This document shows positions 56,696 through 64,000 of a stretch of 64,000 bases of DNA, one piece after another. The notes below the pieces were generated by a model, which saw nothing but the letters and a program-made list of their open reading frames with translations, was not told the origin of the DNA and did no database searches. How positions within the stretch are numbered: position 1 is the first letter of the stretch; each line of letters begins with the position of its first letter. Source of the stretch: Roseicyclus sp. (lineage in GTDB: Bacteria > Pseudomonadota > Alphaproteobacteria > Rhodobacterales > Rhodobacteraceae). The translations under genes and the position numbers were made by a program. The DNA lies in the NCBI GenBank assembly GCA_018401965.1, contig JAGYJU010000016.1, positions 1 through 64,000 on the forward strand, in the 5' to 3' direction.

Positions 56696-58870
56696 ATGAG
56701 CTTTGCAGATTTCCTGACCGCCCCGCTGCCTGAACCCGTGACCCTGCCGCAAGCGCAGATCACTGGCCCGCAACGATTTTTCAACCGCGAACTGTCGTGG
56801 CTCGCCTTCAACTGGCGCGTGCTGGAAGAAGCGGGAAACACCCGGGTGCCCGTTTTGGAACGCGTGCGCTTCGTGTCCATCTCGGCAGGCAATCTCGATG
56901 AATTCTATACCGTTCGCGTCGCGGGCCTGCGGGAGCTGGCACAAGAAGGCAACATGACCCCGGCCGCCGATGGCCGGTCGCCTGCCGAACAGTTGAAGCT
57001 GATCAACGCCGATGCGCGCCGCCTGATGCAGCATCAGCAGGCCGCTTGGAACACGCTCAGGACCGAGCTGGAAACCCAGGGTCTCAGCGTCGTCACCAGC
57101 GCAAAACTGACGGCAGCCGACAAGAAACACCTGGAACAGGAATTCCTGGCGCGGGTCTTCCCGGTTCTGTCGCCCTTGGCCATCGACCCGGCCCACCCGT
57201 TTCCCTTCATCCCCAACGAAGGTATCGCGCTGGCACTGCAGATGACGCGCGACCGTGACGGGCGGGTCTTGCAGGCCTTGCTGCCGATCCCAAGCCAGAT
57301 CGACCGGTTCCTGCGCCTGCCCGCGCCCGAGGGACAGATGCGGTTCCTGCCGCTGGAAGACCTGTTGCGCCTGCATATCGGCGCGCTGTTTCCGGGCTAC
57401 AAGCTGACCGGGTCTTGCATGTTCCGGGTGCTGCGCGACAGCGACCTCGAAGTCGAGGAAGAAGCCGAAGACCTGGTGCGGGAATTCGAAACCGCGCTCA
57501 AGCGTCGCCGCCGGGGCGAAGTTGTGCGGCTTCAGATCAGCGCCGGCGCCCCTGCCGACCTGAGGGCGGAAATCGTGCACCAACTGCACGTCAAGGAAAC
57601 CGAGATCGTCGAGGTCAAGGGCATGATCGGCCTTGTCCGGCTCAAGGAACTCGTGGTGGATGAACGGCCGGACCTGATGTGGCCCAGTTTCACCCCGCGC
57701 GTGCCGGAACGGGTGCAGGACCATGACGGCGACATGTTCGCCGCGATCCGGCAAAAGGACATGCTGCTGCATCACCCCTACGAAACCTTCGACATGGTGA
57801 TCCGGTTCCTGAGCCAGGCGGCGCGCGACCCCAACGTGGTGGCGATCAAGCAGACGCTGTACCGCACCTCCTACGAATCGCCCATCGTCGATGCGCTGTG
57901 CGAGGCGGCGGAAAACGGCAAATCCGTCACCGCGCTGGTCGAGCTGAAAGCCCGCTTTGACGAGGCCGCCAATATCCGCCAGTCGCGCAAGCTGGAACGA
58001 TCCGGCGCGCATGCGATCTATGGGTTCGTGAACTACAAGACCCATGCCAAGATCAGCACCGTGGTGCGCCGCGAAGGCGACCGCCTGGTCACCTATACCC
58101 ATTACGGCACCGGCAATTACCACCCGATCACCGCGCGCATCTACACCGACCTGAGCCTGTTCACCTGCGATGACGCGCTGGGGCGCGATGCCACCAAGGT
58201 GTTCAACTATGTCGGCGGATATGCCGAACCCGAGGGCTTGGAAAACCTGTCGATTTCGCCGCTGAACCTGAAATCGACCATCCTCGACAGCCTCAAGGCG
58301 GAAATCGAGCATGCCAAGGCCGGACGGCCCGCGATGGTCTGGGTCAAGATGAATTCCGTGATCGACCCCGATGTGATCGACGCGCTCTACGAGGCGTCCA
58401 ACGCCGGGGTAAAGATCGATCTGGTCATCCGGGGCATTTGCGGCCTGCGGCCCGGTGTCAAAGGGCTTTCGGAAAACATCCGGGTCAAATCCATCGTCGG
58501 GCGGTTCCTGGAACATTCCCGCATCGTGTGTTTCGGCAACGGCTTTGGCCTGCCGTCGAAAAAGGCGCGGGTCTATATCAGTTCCGCCGACTGGATGGGC
58601 CGCAATCTCAACCGCCGGGTCGAGACGCTGGTCGAATGCCGCAACCCCACCGTCAAGGCCCAGATCGTCAGCCAGATCATGGCGGCCAACCTGGCCGATG
58701 TGGCGCAAAGCTGGGTCTTGCAGCCAGATGGAAGCTTCCTGCGGCCAGACCTGTCGACGATAGAGAACCCGTTTTCCTGCCATCGGTTCTTCATGGAAAA
58801 CCCCTCGCTGTCCGGGCGTGGGTCCGCCGGGGCCAAGGATGTGCCCGATTTGACGCATAGTCACGATTGA
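56696..58870 (+). CDS. ppk: Polyphosphate kinase 1
   Basis: 724 residues. N-terminal [19 protein letters not shown], then [19 protein letters not shown]. The two phospholipase-D-like His sites lie in [20 protein letters not shown] and [13 protein letters not shown]. It makes polyphosphate reversibly from ATP. It is followed by ppx. ATG 56696 is chosen over 56627 because the family N-terminus begins there. Confidence 0.96.
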   Translation: MSFADFLTAPLPEPVTLPQAQITGPQRFFNRELSWLAFNWRVLEEAGNTRVPVLERVRFVSISAGNLDEFYTVRVAGLRELAQEGNMTPAADGRSPAEQLKLINADARRLMQHQQAAWNTLRTELETQGLSVVTSAKLTAADKKHLEQEFLARVFPVLSPLAIDPAHPFPFIPNEGIALALQMTRDRDGRVLQALLPIPSQIDRFLRLPAPEGQMRFLPLEDLLRLHIGALFPGYKLTGSCMFRVLRDSDLEVEEEAEDLVREFETALKRRRRGEVVRLQISAGAPADLRAEIVHQLHVKETEIVEVKGMIGLVRLKELVVDERPDLMWPSFTPRVPERVQDHDGDMFAAIRQKDMLLHHPYETFDMVIRFLSQAARDPNVVAIKQTLYRTSYESPIVDALCEAAENGKSVTALVELKARFDEAANIRQSRKLERSGAHAIYGFVNYKTHAKISTVVRREGDRLVTYTHYGTGNYHPITARIYTDLSLFTCDDALGRDATKVFNYVGGYAEPEGLENLSISPLNLKSTILDSLKAEIEHAKAGRPAMVWVKMNSVIDPDVIDALYEASNAGVKIDLVIRGICGLRPGVKGLSENIRVKSIVGRFLEHSRIVCFGNGFGLPSKKARVYISSADWMGRNLNRRVETLVECRNPTVKAQIVSQIMAANLADVAQSWVLQPDGSFLRPDLSTIENPFSCHRFFMENPSLSGRGSAGAKDVPDLTHSHD

Positions 58871-58924
58871 CCCTGCACCGTTGCGCGATTGACGCCCGCC
58901 CGATGGCTGTGCACAAGGTCAACC

Positions 58925-60502
58925 ATGACGAGGCAGATGCGCGCCGATACCCCGCCTGACGGCCCCGAACATCACCCCGAATGGGGGCCGTTCGGCGTGC
59001 CGCTTTTCGATGGGCCAGAGGCGCAATCCCTGGCACGTGTCGGGGTCATCGACATCGGGTCCAATTCGGTGCGGATGGTGATCTTTGACGGCGCCGCGCG
59101 CAGCCCGGCCTATTTCTTCAACGAAAAGATCCTCTGCGGCCTGGGCGCGGGGTTTTCGGAAACCGGGCGGTTGAACCCGCAAGGCAAGATCCGCGCGATG
59201 GGCGCGCTCAAACGCTTTGCCCGCCTGGCCGAGGCGGCAGAGGTGGCCCCGCTTTTGGCGGTGGCCACGGCCGCGGTGCGCGACGCCGAAGACGGGGCGG
59301 AATTCCGCGAAGCAGTGCGGGCGCAAACCGGGCTGGATATCCGCGTGATCGACGGGTCGGAAGAGGCGCGGCTGTCGGCACAGGGCGTGCTTTTGGGTTG
59401 GCCCGGGGCCGAGGGCCTGATCTGCGACATCGGTGGATCGTCGATGGAATTGGCCGAACTGGGCGGCGGCGGCCGGGTCGGGCGGCGGGCGACATCGGAT
59501 CTCGGGCCGCTGAAACTCATGGGAATAGCAGGGGGCAAAAAGGCTCTGCGCGCCCATATCAAGGCCGAAATCGGCGTTCTGGCCAACGATTTCGCGGAAC
59601 GCTCCGAACGGCTTTTCCTGGTGGGCGGATCGTGGCGGGCGATTGCGCGCATCGACATGGAACGGCGCGGCTACCCTCTCAAGGTGTTGCACGAATACCG
59701 GATGACCCCGCAGGGCATTCTGGACACGATCAAATACATCGGCAAAACCGATATCGACGCCCTGCGCGCCACCACGGGCACCAGCGCGGAACGCATGCGC
59801 CTTGTGCCCGTGGCCGCCGAAGTGCTCAAGGTGCTGGTGCGCAAGCTCCGGCCACGCGAAATCGCGGTGTCTTCCTATGGTATCCGCGAAGGGCTTTTGT
59901 ACGAACAGATGTCAGAGGCGTTGCGCAAGCGCGATCCGCTGATCGAAGCCGCCCGCCATTCCGAGGCGCAATCGGCCCGGATGCCGGGCTTTGGCCGGCA
60001 ATTGTATCGCTTTGTCGATCCGCTCTTCGCCCGTGCCCGCCCCGACCGCAAGCGGCTGATCCGCGCCGCCTGCCTGTTGCATGATGTCAGTTGGCGCGCC
60101 CACCCCGATTACCGCGCCGAGGTCTGTTTCGACAATGCCACCCGCGCCAATCTGGGGGGCATGACCCATGCCGAACGGGTCTACCTCGGGCTTGCGCTGT
60201 TGCATCGCTACAAGTCGAACCGCGCGGGCACCGGCTTTGACCCCGCGCTCTTGTCGCTGTTGCCCGAAATCCAGGTCCGCGAGGCCGAGATCCTGGGCCG
60301 TGCCATGCGCTTTGGCGCCATGTTCGCGGTGGCCAACCCGTCGGAACACGGCACGCTGGTCTATCGGCCCAAGCGGCGCGAATTGATCCTGAAACTGCAC
60401 ACCGATGCCGGCCGCGACCTGTTTGGCGAAGTGGCGCAATCGCGGTTCAAATCGCTTGCCGGGGCGATGGGTGTGATGCCGATCGTGGAAGGCGGCGCTT
60501 AA
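58925..60502 (+). CDS. ppx: Exopolyphosphatase / Ppx-GppA family
   Basis: 525 residues. Actin-like ATPase fold: VIDIGSNSVRMVIFDGAARS (phosphate 1), AVATAAVRDAEDGAEFR, LICDIGGSSMELAELG (phosphate 2) and a C-terminal HD-like helical domain (AACLLHDVSWRAHPDYRAEV). It degrades polyphosphate made by Ppk. It starts 54 bases after ppk, so co-transcription is likely. ATG 58937 is an alternative start. Confidence 0.95.
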   Translation: MTRQMRADTPPDGPEHHPEWGPFGVPLFDGPEAQSLARVGVIDIGSNSVRMVIFDGAARSPAYFFNEKILCGLGAGFSETGRLNPQGKIRAMGALKRFARLAEAAEVAPLLAVATAAVRDAEDGAEFREAVRAQTGLDIRVIDGSEEARLSAQGVLLGWPGAEGLICDIGGSSMELAELGGGGRVGRRATSDLGPLKLMGIAGGKKALRAHIKAEIGVLANDFAERSERLFLVGGSWRAIARIDMERRGYPLKVLHEYRMTPQGILDTIKYIGKTDIDALRATTGTSAERMRLVPVAAEVLKVLVRKLRPREIAVSSYGIREGLLYEQMSEALRKRDPLIEAARHSEAQSARMPGFGRQLYRFVDPLFARARPDRKRLIRAACLLHDVSWRAHPDYRAEVCFDNATRANLGGMTHAERVYLGLALLHRYKSNRAGTGFDPALLSLLPEIQVREAEILGRAMRFGAMFAVANPSEHGTLVYRPKRRELILKLHTDAGRDLFGEVAQSRFKSLAGAMGVMPIVEGGA

Positions 60503-60568
60503 CCGATTGGCAAGGGACGGGCGGCTAGGATGGCCCACCCGCCCTTTGCCCCTATCGGAGTGCCTGAC

Positions 60569-60667
60569 ATGACCGCTTTGAACACCGTTGCCGTGTCGCT
60601 TGTCGCCGTGATCCTCGTGACCTTCCTCGTCCTCATCTTCGGGGCGGGCGGCCCTGCCCCCGGCTGA
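60569..60667 (+). CDS. Small membrane peptide (32 residues)
   Basis: MTALNTVAVSLVAVILVTFL then VLIFGAGGPAPG: one hydrophobic helix with a Gly/Pro tail. GGAG ribosome site 8 bases before the ATG. It fills most of the gap between ppx and proS and was too short for usual gene cut-offs. Function unknown. Confidence 0.6.
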   Translation: MTALNTVAVSLVAVILVTFLVLIFGAGGPAPG

Positions 60668-60754
60668 GCCAGGCCCGATCACGCACGCCCGGCTTGTGAG
60701 GCGATTTCCTTTGGCGTATGCGTCGCGCAACGCGTCTTTTCAAAGGGTTTCGCC

Positions 60755-62095
60755 ATGCGCCTCAGCCGCTATTTCCTGCCCGTGCTCAAGGAAACGCCGT
60801 CCGAGGCGCAGATCGTCAGCCACCGGCTGATGCTGCGCGCGGGCCTGATCAAACAGGCCAGCGCCGGCATCTATTCCTGGCTGCCGCTTGGCTACAAGGT
60901 GCTCAAGCGGATCGAACAGATCGTGCACGAGGAACAGATCCGCGCGGGCCATCACCCGATGCTGATGCCCACGATCCAATCCGCAGACCTGTGGCGCGAA
61001 AGCGGCCGCTACGACGCCTATGGCGCGGAAATGCTGCGCATCACCGACCGGCACGACCGCGACATGCTGTTCACCCCCACCGCCGAGGAATTGATCACCG
61101 ACATCTTCCGCGCGCATGTGACCAGCTACAAGGATCTGCCGCTGACCATGTACCAGATCCAGTGGAAGTTCCGCGATGAAATCCGCCCGCGTTTCGGCGT
61201 GATGCGGGGCCGCGAATTCTACATGAAGGACGGCTACAACTTTGACCTGACAAAGGAAGACGCGCTGCACGCCTACAACCGCCACCTGGTCAGCTACCTG
61301 CGGACCTATGAACGCATGGGGCTTCAGGCGATCCCGATGCGGGCGGACAGCGGCCCGATCGGCGGCGATGATACGCATGAATTCCTGGTGCTTGCCGAAA
61401 CGGGCGAAAGCGAAGTCTTTTACGACAGCGAAATCACCGATCTGCGCTTTGGCGACCGCGAGATCGACTATGATGATCGCGCCCAATGCCAGGCCGTGCT
61501 GGAGGAATTCACCTCGCGCTACGCGCGCACCGACGAAACCCATGACGCCGATGTTTTCGCCACGGTTCCCGCCGACCGCCAACGGGTGGCCCGCGGAATC
61601 GAGGTCGGCCAGATCTTTTACTTCGGCACCAAGTATTCCGACGCCATGGGCGCGCTGGTCGATGATGGCCAGGGCAACCGCGTGCCGGTGCACATGGGCA
61701 GCCATGGCATCGGCGTCAGCCGCCTGGTCGGCGCGATCATCGAGGCCAGCCATGATGACAACGGCATCATCTGGCCCGAGGGCGTGACGCCCTTCCATGT
61801 GGGCATCGTGAACCTGAAACAGGGCGATGCAACCTGCGACGCGGCCTGTGAGAATCTCTACAAGGCGTTTTCCGCCAAAGGGTTGGACCCGCTTTACGAT
61901 GACCGCAGCGAACGTGCGGGCGCGAAATTCGCCACCATGGACCTGATCGGCCTGCCCTGGCGCATCACCGTCGGCCCGCGCGGCCTTGGGAACGGCATGG
62001 TGGAACTGACCAGCCGCCGCACGGGCGAAAGCGAAGAGCTGCCGCTGGAGGCGGTCGTGGCCCGGGTGGCGGAGATTTACGCGCCGCATCTGTAG
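60755..62095 (+). CDS. proS: Prolyl-tRNA synthetase (short alphaproteobacterial type)
   Basis: 446 residues. Class II core with [21 protein letters not shown] (motif 1), [28 protein letters not shown] (motif 2, read as [14 protein letters not shown] then [10 protein letters not shown]) and [18 protein letters not shown] (motif 3), then the anticodon-binding domain. The inserted editing domain of E. coli ProS is absent, as usual in this group. Confidence 0.96.
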   Translation: MRLSRYFLPVLKETPSEAQIVSHRLMLRAGLIKQASAGIYSWLPLGYKVLKRIEQIVHEEQIRAGHHPMLMPTIQSADLWRESGRYDAYGAEMLRITDRHDRDMLFTPTAEELITDIFRAHVTSYKDLPLTMYQIQWKFRDEIRPRFGVMRGREFYMKDGYNFDLTKEDALHAYNRHLVSYLRTYERMGLQAIPMRADSGPIGGDDTHEFLVLAETGESEVFYDSEITDLRFGDREIDYDDRAQCQAVLEEFTSRYARTDETHDADVFATVPADRQRVARGIEVGQIFYFGTKYSDAMGALVDDGQGNRVPVHMGSHGIGVSRLVGAIIEASHDDNGIIWPEGVTPFHVGIVNLKQGDATCDAACENLYKAFSAKGLDPLYDDRSERAGAKFATMDLIGLPWRITVGPRGLGNGMVELTSRRTGESEELPLEAVVARVAEIYAPHL

Positions 62096-62109
62096 GCCAA
62101 GTGCCTCGG

Positions 62110-62125
62110 CCGGGCTTCAGCCCGG
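62110..62125. repeat. 16-base palindrome after proS
   Basis: CCGGGCTTCAGCCCGG, identical to 30060-30075, in a slightly longer stem GGCCGGGCT/AGCCCGGCC (62108-62127). Placed as a proS terminator stem without a T-run. Confidence 0.75.
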
Positions 62126-62150
62126 CCCGAATACATGCCGCACATCCCCG

Positions 62151-62237
62151 ATGCACGCCAAGCTGGCGGGGCTATTGCATGGCGACGACCCGATCGAGCC
62201 GTTCCGGGACAGCTGGCAGTGGCGGATAGAGGCGTAA
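62151..62237 (+). CDS. Possible 28-residue ORF or 3' gene remnant
   Basis: HAKLAGLLHGDDPIEPFRDS then WQWRIEA: looks protein-like and could be the tail of a deleted gene. No ribosome site seen. AT content rises sharply right after it. Confidence 0.3.
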   Translation: MHAKLAGLLHGDDPIEPFRDSWQWRIEA

Positions 62238-62463
62238 AACTATGCAAAAAGAAGGCAGAGAAACAATAATCATCTCGTCATGACGCGGTCGATATTTGCA
62301 AAATTGCTTGCATCAGGCAGTATCGTTTAACGTGCTCAACATTGCGTTACAGCTTGTCACGATTTTTTGCAGGTATGAGGTGAAGACAGGGGAATCGCGC
62401 TTAAAATTTGACAGTAGATTGGAATTGGATTCTTGAGGTTTCATCGACTGATGGAGCCTCGAG
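62238..62463. other. AT-rich intergenic region
   Basis: About 226 bases clearly more AT-rich than the rest of the window. No ORF. A TTGACA at 62408-62413 may be a -35 element for the ORF at 62464; the -10 is weak. Looks like foreign DNA or a promoter region disturbed by the insertion sequence. Confidence 0.5.
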
Positions 62464-62587
62464 ATGCCGACATTGTTGAGCTATTTTAATGACGAAGACG
62501 ATCCTCGTGCTGGGAACGCGCCACGCCACAAATTGGTCCCTTCGCGATTTGTGTGGGTAGCTGGGGAGCGGTGTGTACGTAGCCATG
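62464..62587 (+). pseudogene. Possible gene start truncated by the ISL3 element
   Basis: ATG with GGAG six bases upstream; starts MPTLLSYFNDEDDPRAGNAP and stays open for about 41 codons to the left inverted repeat of the insertion sequence. Composition differs from neighbours. Not recognised; may be the 5' part of an interrupted gene. Confidence 0.4.
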
Positions 62588-63970
62588 CCAGATGTTGTAG
62601 TCGTGACGTGAGGCGCGTCTGGCGCGGAGACCGCATATATCGCAGCGCCTGACGCGCCGGATCTGTTGGCCTGTGTCTTTCTCCAAGGCAGAATGGGGTT
62701 TCCGGCGGCCAGCGAACATGGAGGAGCGATGGGACCCGAGACGAGCTTGTTCACGATGGCGCTTGGCCTTCAGGCTCCATGGAGCGTCACGGATGTGCGG
62801 TTCGATGCACAGCGCAAGGAGATCCACTTTGACGTTCGCTTCAAGCCGGGGAGCAGGTTTGCCTGCCCGTCTTGTGGGGCGGCGGATCAGCCGGTTCACG
62901 ACACGCGGCCGAGGACGTGGGAACACCTGCGCTTCTTCGAGCACAAGGCCTTCATCCATGCCGCCGTGCCCCGCGTCGCTTGCAGCCAGTGTGGGAAGAC
63001 CGGACAGGTCCCGGTTCCCTGGGCGCGCAGCGGCAGCGGGTTCAGCCAGTTGTTCGACGCCTTCGTGATCGCGCTCGCCCGCGAGATGCCGGTGAAGACC
63101 ATCGCTGACCTGCTTGAAGTCGGAGACGACCGGATATGGCGCGTGCTCGATCACTACGTCCCAGCGGCGCGCGCACTCGAGGACTTCAGCGACGTGACCG
63201 CTGTGGGGATCGACGAGACGGCATCGCGGCGCGGCCACAATTACATCACCCTGTTCCATGACCTTGATGTTGGCAGACTGCTCTTTGCCTGTGAGGGCCG
63301 CGACGCGGACACCGTCAAGACCTTCGCCGAAGACCTCCGCGCCCATGGCGGCGATCCGGACGCCGTCACGGCCGCCTGCATCGACATGAGCCGAGCCTAT
63401 ATTGCCGGGGTCGCGCGGCATCTGCCGAACGCGGCGATCACCTTCGACCGGTTCCACGTCATCCAGTTGGCCAACGCTGCGCTTGAAGAGGTACGGCGCG
63501 CCGAGGTCCGCGAAAAACCTGCGCTCAAGAACAGCCGGTGGATGTGGCTGAAGGACAAGCATAGCTGGACCAAGCGGCAGATCCATCAACACCACGAGCT
63601 TTCGCGCATGCATCTCAAGACGGGTCGCGCGTTCCGCTTGAAGGAAACCCTGCGCGACATCTTCACGACGGCGACCACACGGGCCGAGGCCGAAGAACTG
63701 CTCACCACCTGGTTCCGATGGGCGCGCCGCAGCAAACTGCCCCCCTTCAAGAAACTCGCCTCGACCCTCAAAGCGCACTGGGATGGCATCCTCAACGGCT
63801 TCGACAGCGCGCTGAGCAATGGCTCGGTCGAGGCCATAAACGGGCTGATCCAGGCGGCGAAGGCCCGTGCCAGAGGGTACCGCAAGGCCCGAAACCTCAT
63901 CCTCATGGCCTACCTGATCGCAGGCAATCTAAGCCATCTACCAGCCTCACCCTATACCACAACATCTGGT
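62588..63970 (+). mobile_element. ISL3-family insertion sequence
   Basis: Bounded by imperfect inverted repeats: CCAGATGTTGTAGTCGTGAC... at 62588-62613 and its partner ending CACAACATCTGG at 63946-63970. The outer ends may extend a little further, perhaps past the window. It holds one transposase gene. No target duplication could be confirmed because the right flank is cut off. Confidence 0.7.
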
Positions 63971-63985
63971 AGGCGCCCCGCTTGA
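62729..63985 (+). CDS. ISL3-family transposase
   Basis: 418 residues. N-terminal zinc-finger-like CPSCGAADQPVHD and CSQCGKTGQVP, then the DDE domain: DVTAVGIDETASRRGHNYIT, AACIDMSRAYIAGVARHLP, FDRFHVIQLANAA and LSNGSVEAINGLIQAAKAR (catalytic Glu). ATG 62729 follows GGAGGAGCG. Complete; the C-terminus runs through the right inverted repeat. Confidence 0.93.
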   Translation: MGPETSLFTMALGLQAPWSVTDVRFDAQRKEIHFDVRFKPGSRFACPSCGAADQPVHDTRPRTWEHLRFFEHKAFIHAAVPRVACSQCGKTGQVPVPWARSGSGFSQLFDAFVIALAREMPVKTIADLLEVGDDRIWRVLDHYVPAARALEDFSDVTAVGIDETASRRGHNYITLFHDLDVGRLLFACEGRDADTVKTFAEDLRAHGGDPDAVTAACIDMSRAYIAGVARHLPNAAITFDRFHVIQLANAALEEVRRAEVREKPALKNSRWMWLKDKHSWTKRQIHQHHELSRMHLKTGRAFRLKETLRDIFTTATTRAEAEELLTTWFRWARRSKLPPFKKLASTLKAHWDGILNGFDSALSNGSVEAINGLIQAAKARARGYRKARNLILMAYLIAGNLSHLPASPYTTTSGRRPA

Positions 63986-64000
63986 CCAGAAACCTGCCCA

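Noticed and set aside
56669-58864. 731-residue minus-strand frame opposite ppk
   Set aside because: Antisense shadow of ppk, which has full family motifs on the other strand.
1-64000. CRISPR arrays, rRNA genes, known riboswitches
   Set aside because: No regularly spaced repeat-spacer pattern, no rRNA-like sequence, and no convincing cobalamin riboswitch near the B12-linked genes.

Overview
The window is high-GC DNA from an alphaproteobacterium, most likely Rhodobacteraceae/Roseobacter group. That placement is inferred from gene content: a PhaR/PhaP/PhaC/PhaZ polyhydroxybutyrate locus, a PccR-type regulator beside propionyl-CoA carboxylase, ThyX, an HpsN-like dehydrogenase, a short ProS without the inserted editing domain, and surE-pcm-nlpD. 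No search was run, so the genus is not resolved.

Layout. 1-8.5 kb: amine/amino-acid catabolism genes (ABC permease, two glutamine-synthetase-like ligases around a class I glutamine amidotransferase, a PuuB-like FAD oxidoreductase, a DegT-type and a class III aminotransferase), a gamma-glutamylation type pathway. 8.9-13.4 kb: PHB locus with two PhaR-type operators. 13.4-19.5 kb: SDR plus HpsN-like dehydrogenase (probable sulfonate catabolism), a hydrolase, thrS and a PpaA/AerR-like B12-binding protein. 19.9-22.6 kb: a bufferin-type RiPP cluster (BufA1-like precursor, DUF692/MNIO BufB, DUF2063 BufC, DoxX). 22.5-30.3 kb: arsC-like, thyX, gloA, DUF1194, Mth938-like, secF, secD, yajC, with a decayed second copy of DUF1194, Mth938 and perhaps the secF end between the intact copies. 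30.4-39.6 kb: serS, TspO-like, surE-pcm-nlpD, argP/lysE, EamA transporter, HAD-like, DUF465, coxG. 39.6-50.4 kb: propionate assimilation (ScfR/PccR regulator, MFS pump, pccB, ridA, pccA, methylmalonyl-CoA mutase). 50.5-52.3 kb: perM and hda.

52.36-56.65 kb: a small integrative element between hda and ppk. Its left edge is the 3' half of a tRNA-Gln(UUG), cut at the anticodon loop. It carries a VbhA/Fic toxin-antitoxin pair, two tyrosine recombinases (both frameshifted, one apparently C-terminally truncated), a small integrase-linked protein and a possible 21-residue ORF. After it come ppk, ppx, a 32-residue membrane peptide, proS and an ISL3-family insertion sequence at the right edge.

A caution for the whole window: at least eleven otherwise intact genes carry single-base indels, often in short homopolymers, and one glutamine synthetase has a compensating pair. 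This looks more like read or assembly error than gene decay, so such genes are given as CDS with the break marked. Only the decayed DUF1194/Mth938 copies are called pseudogenes.
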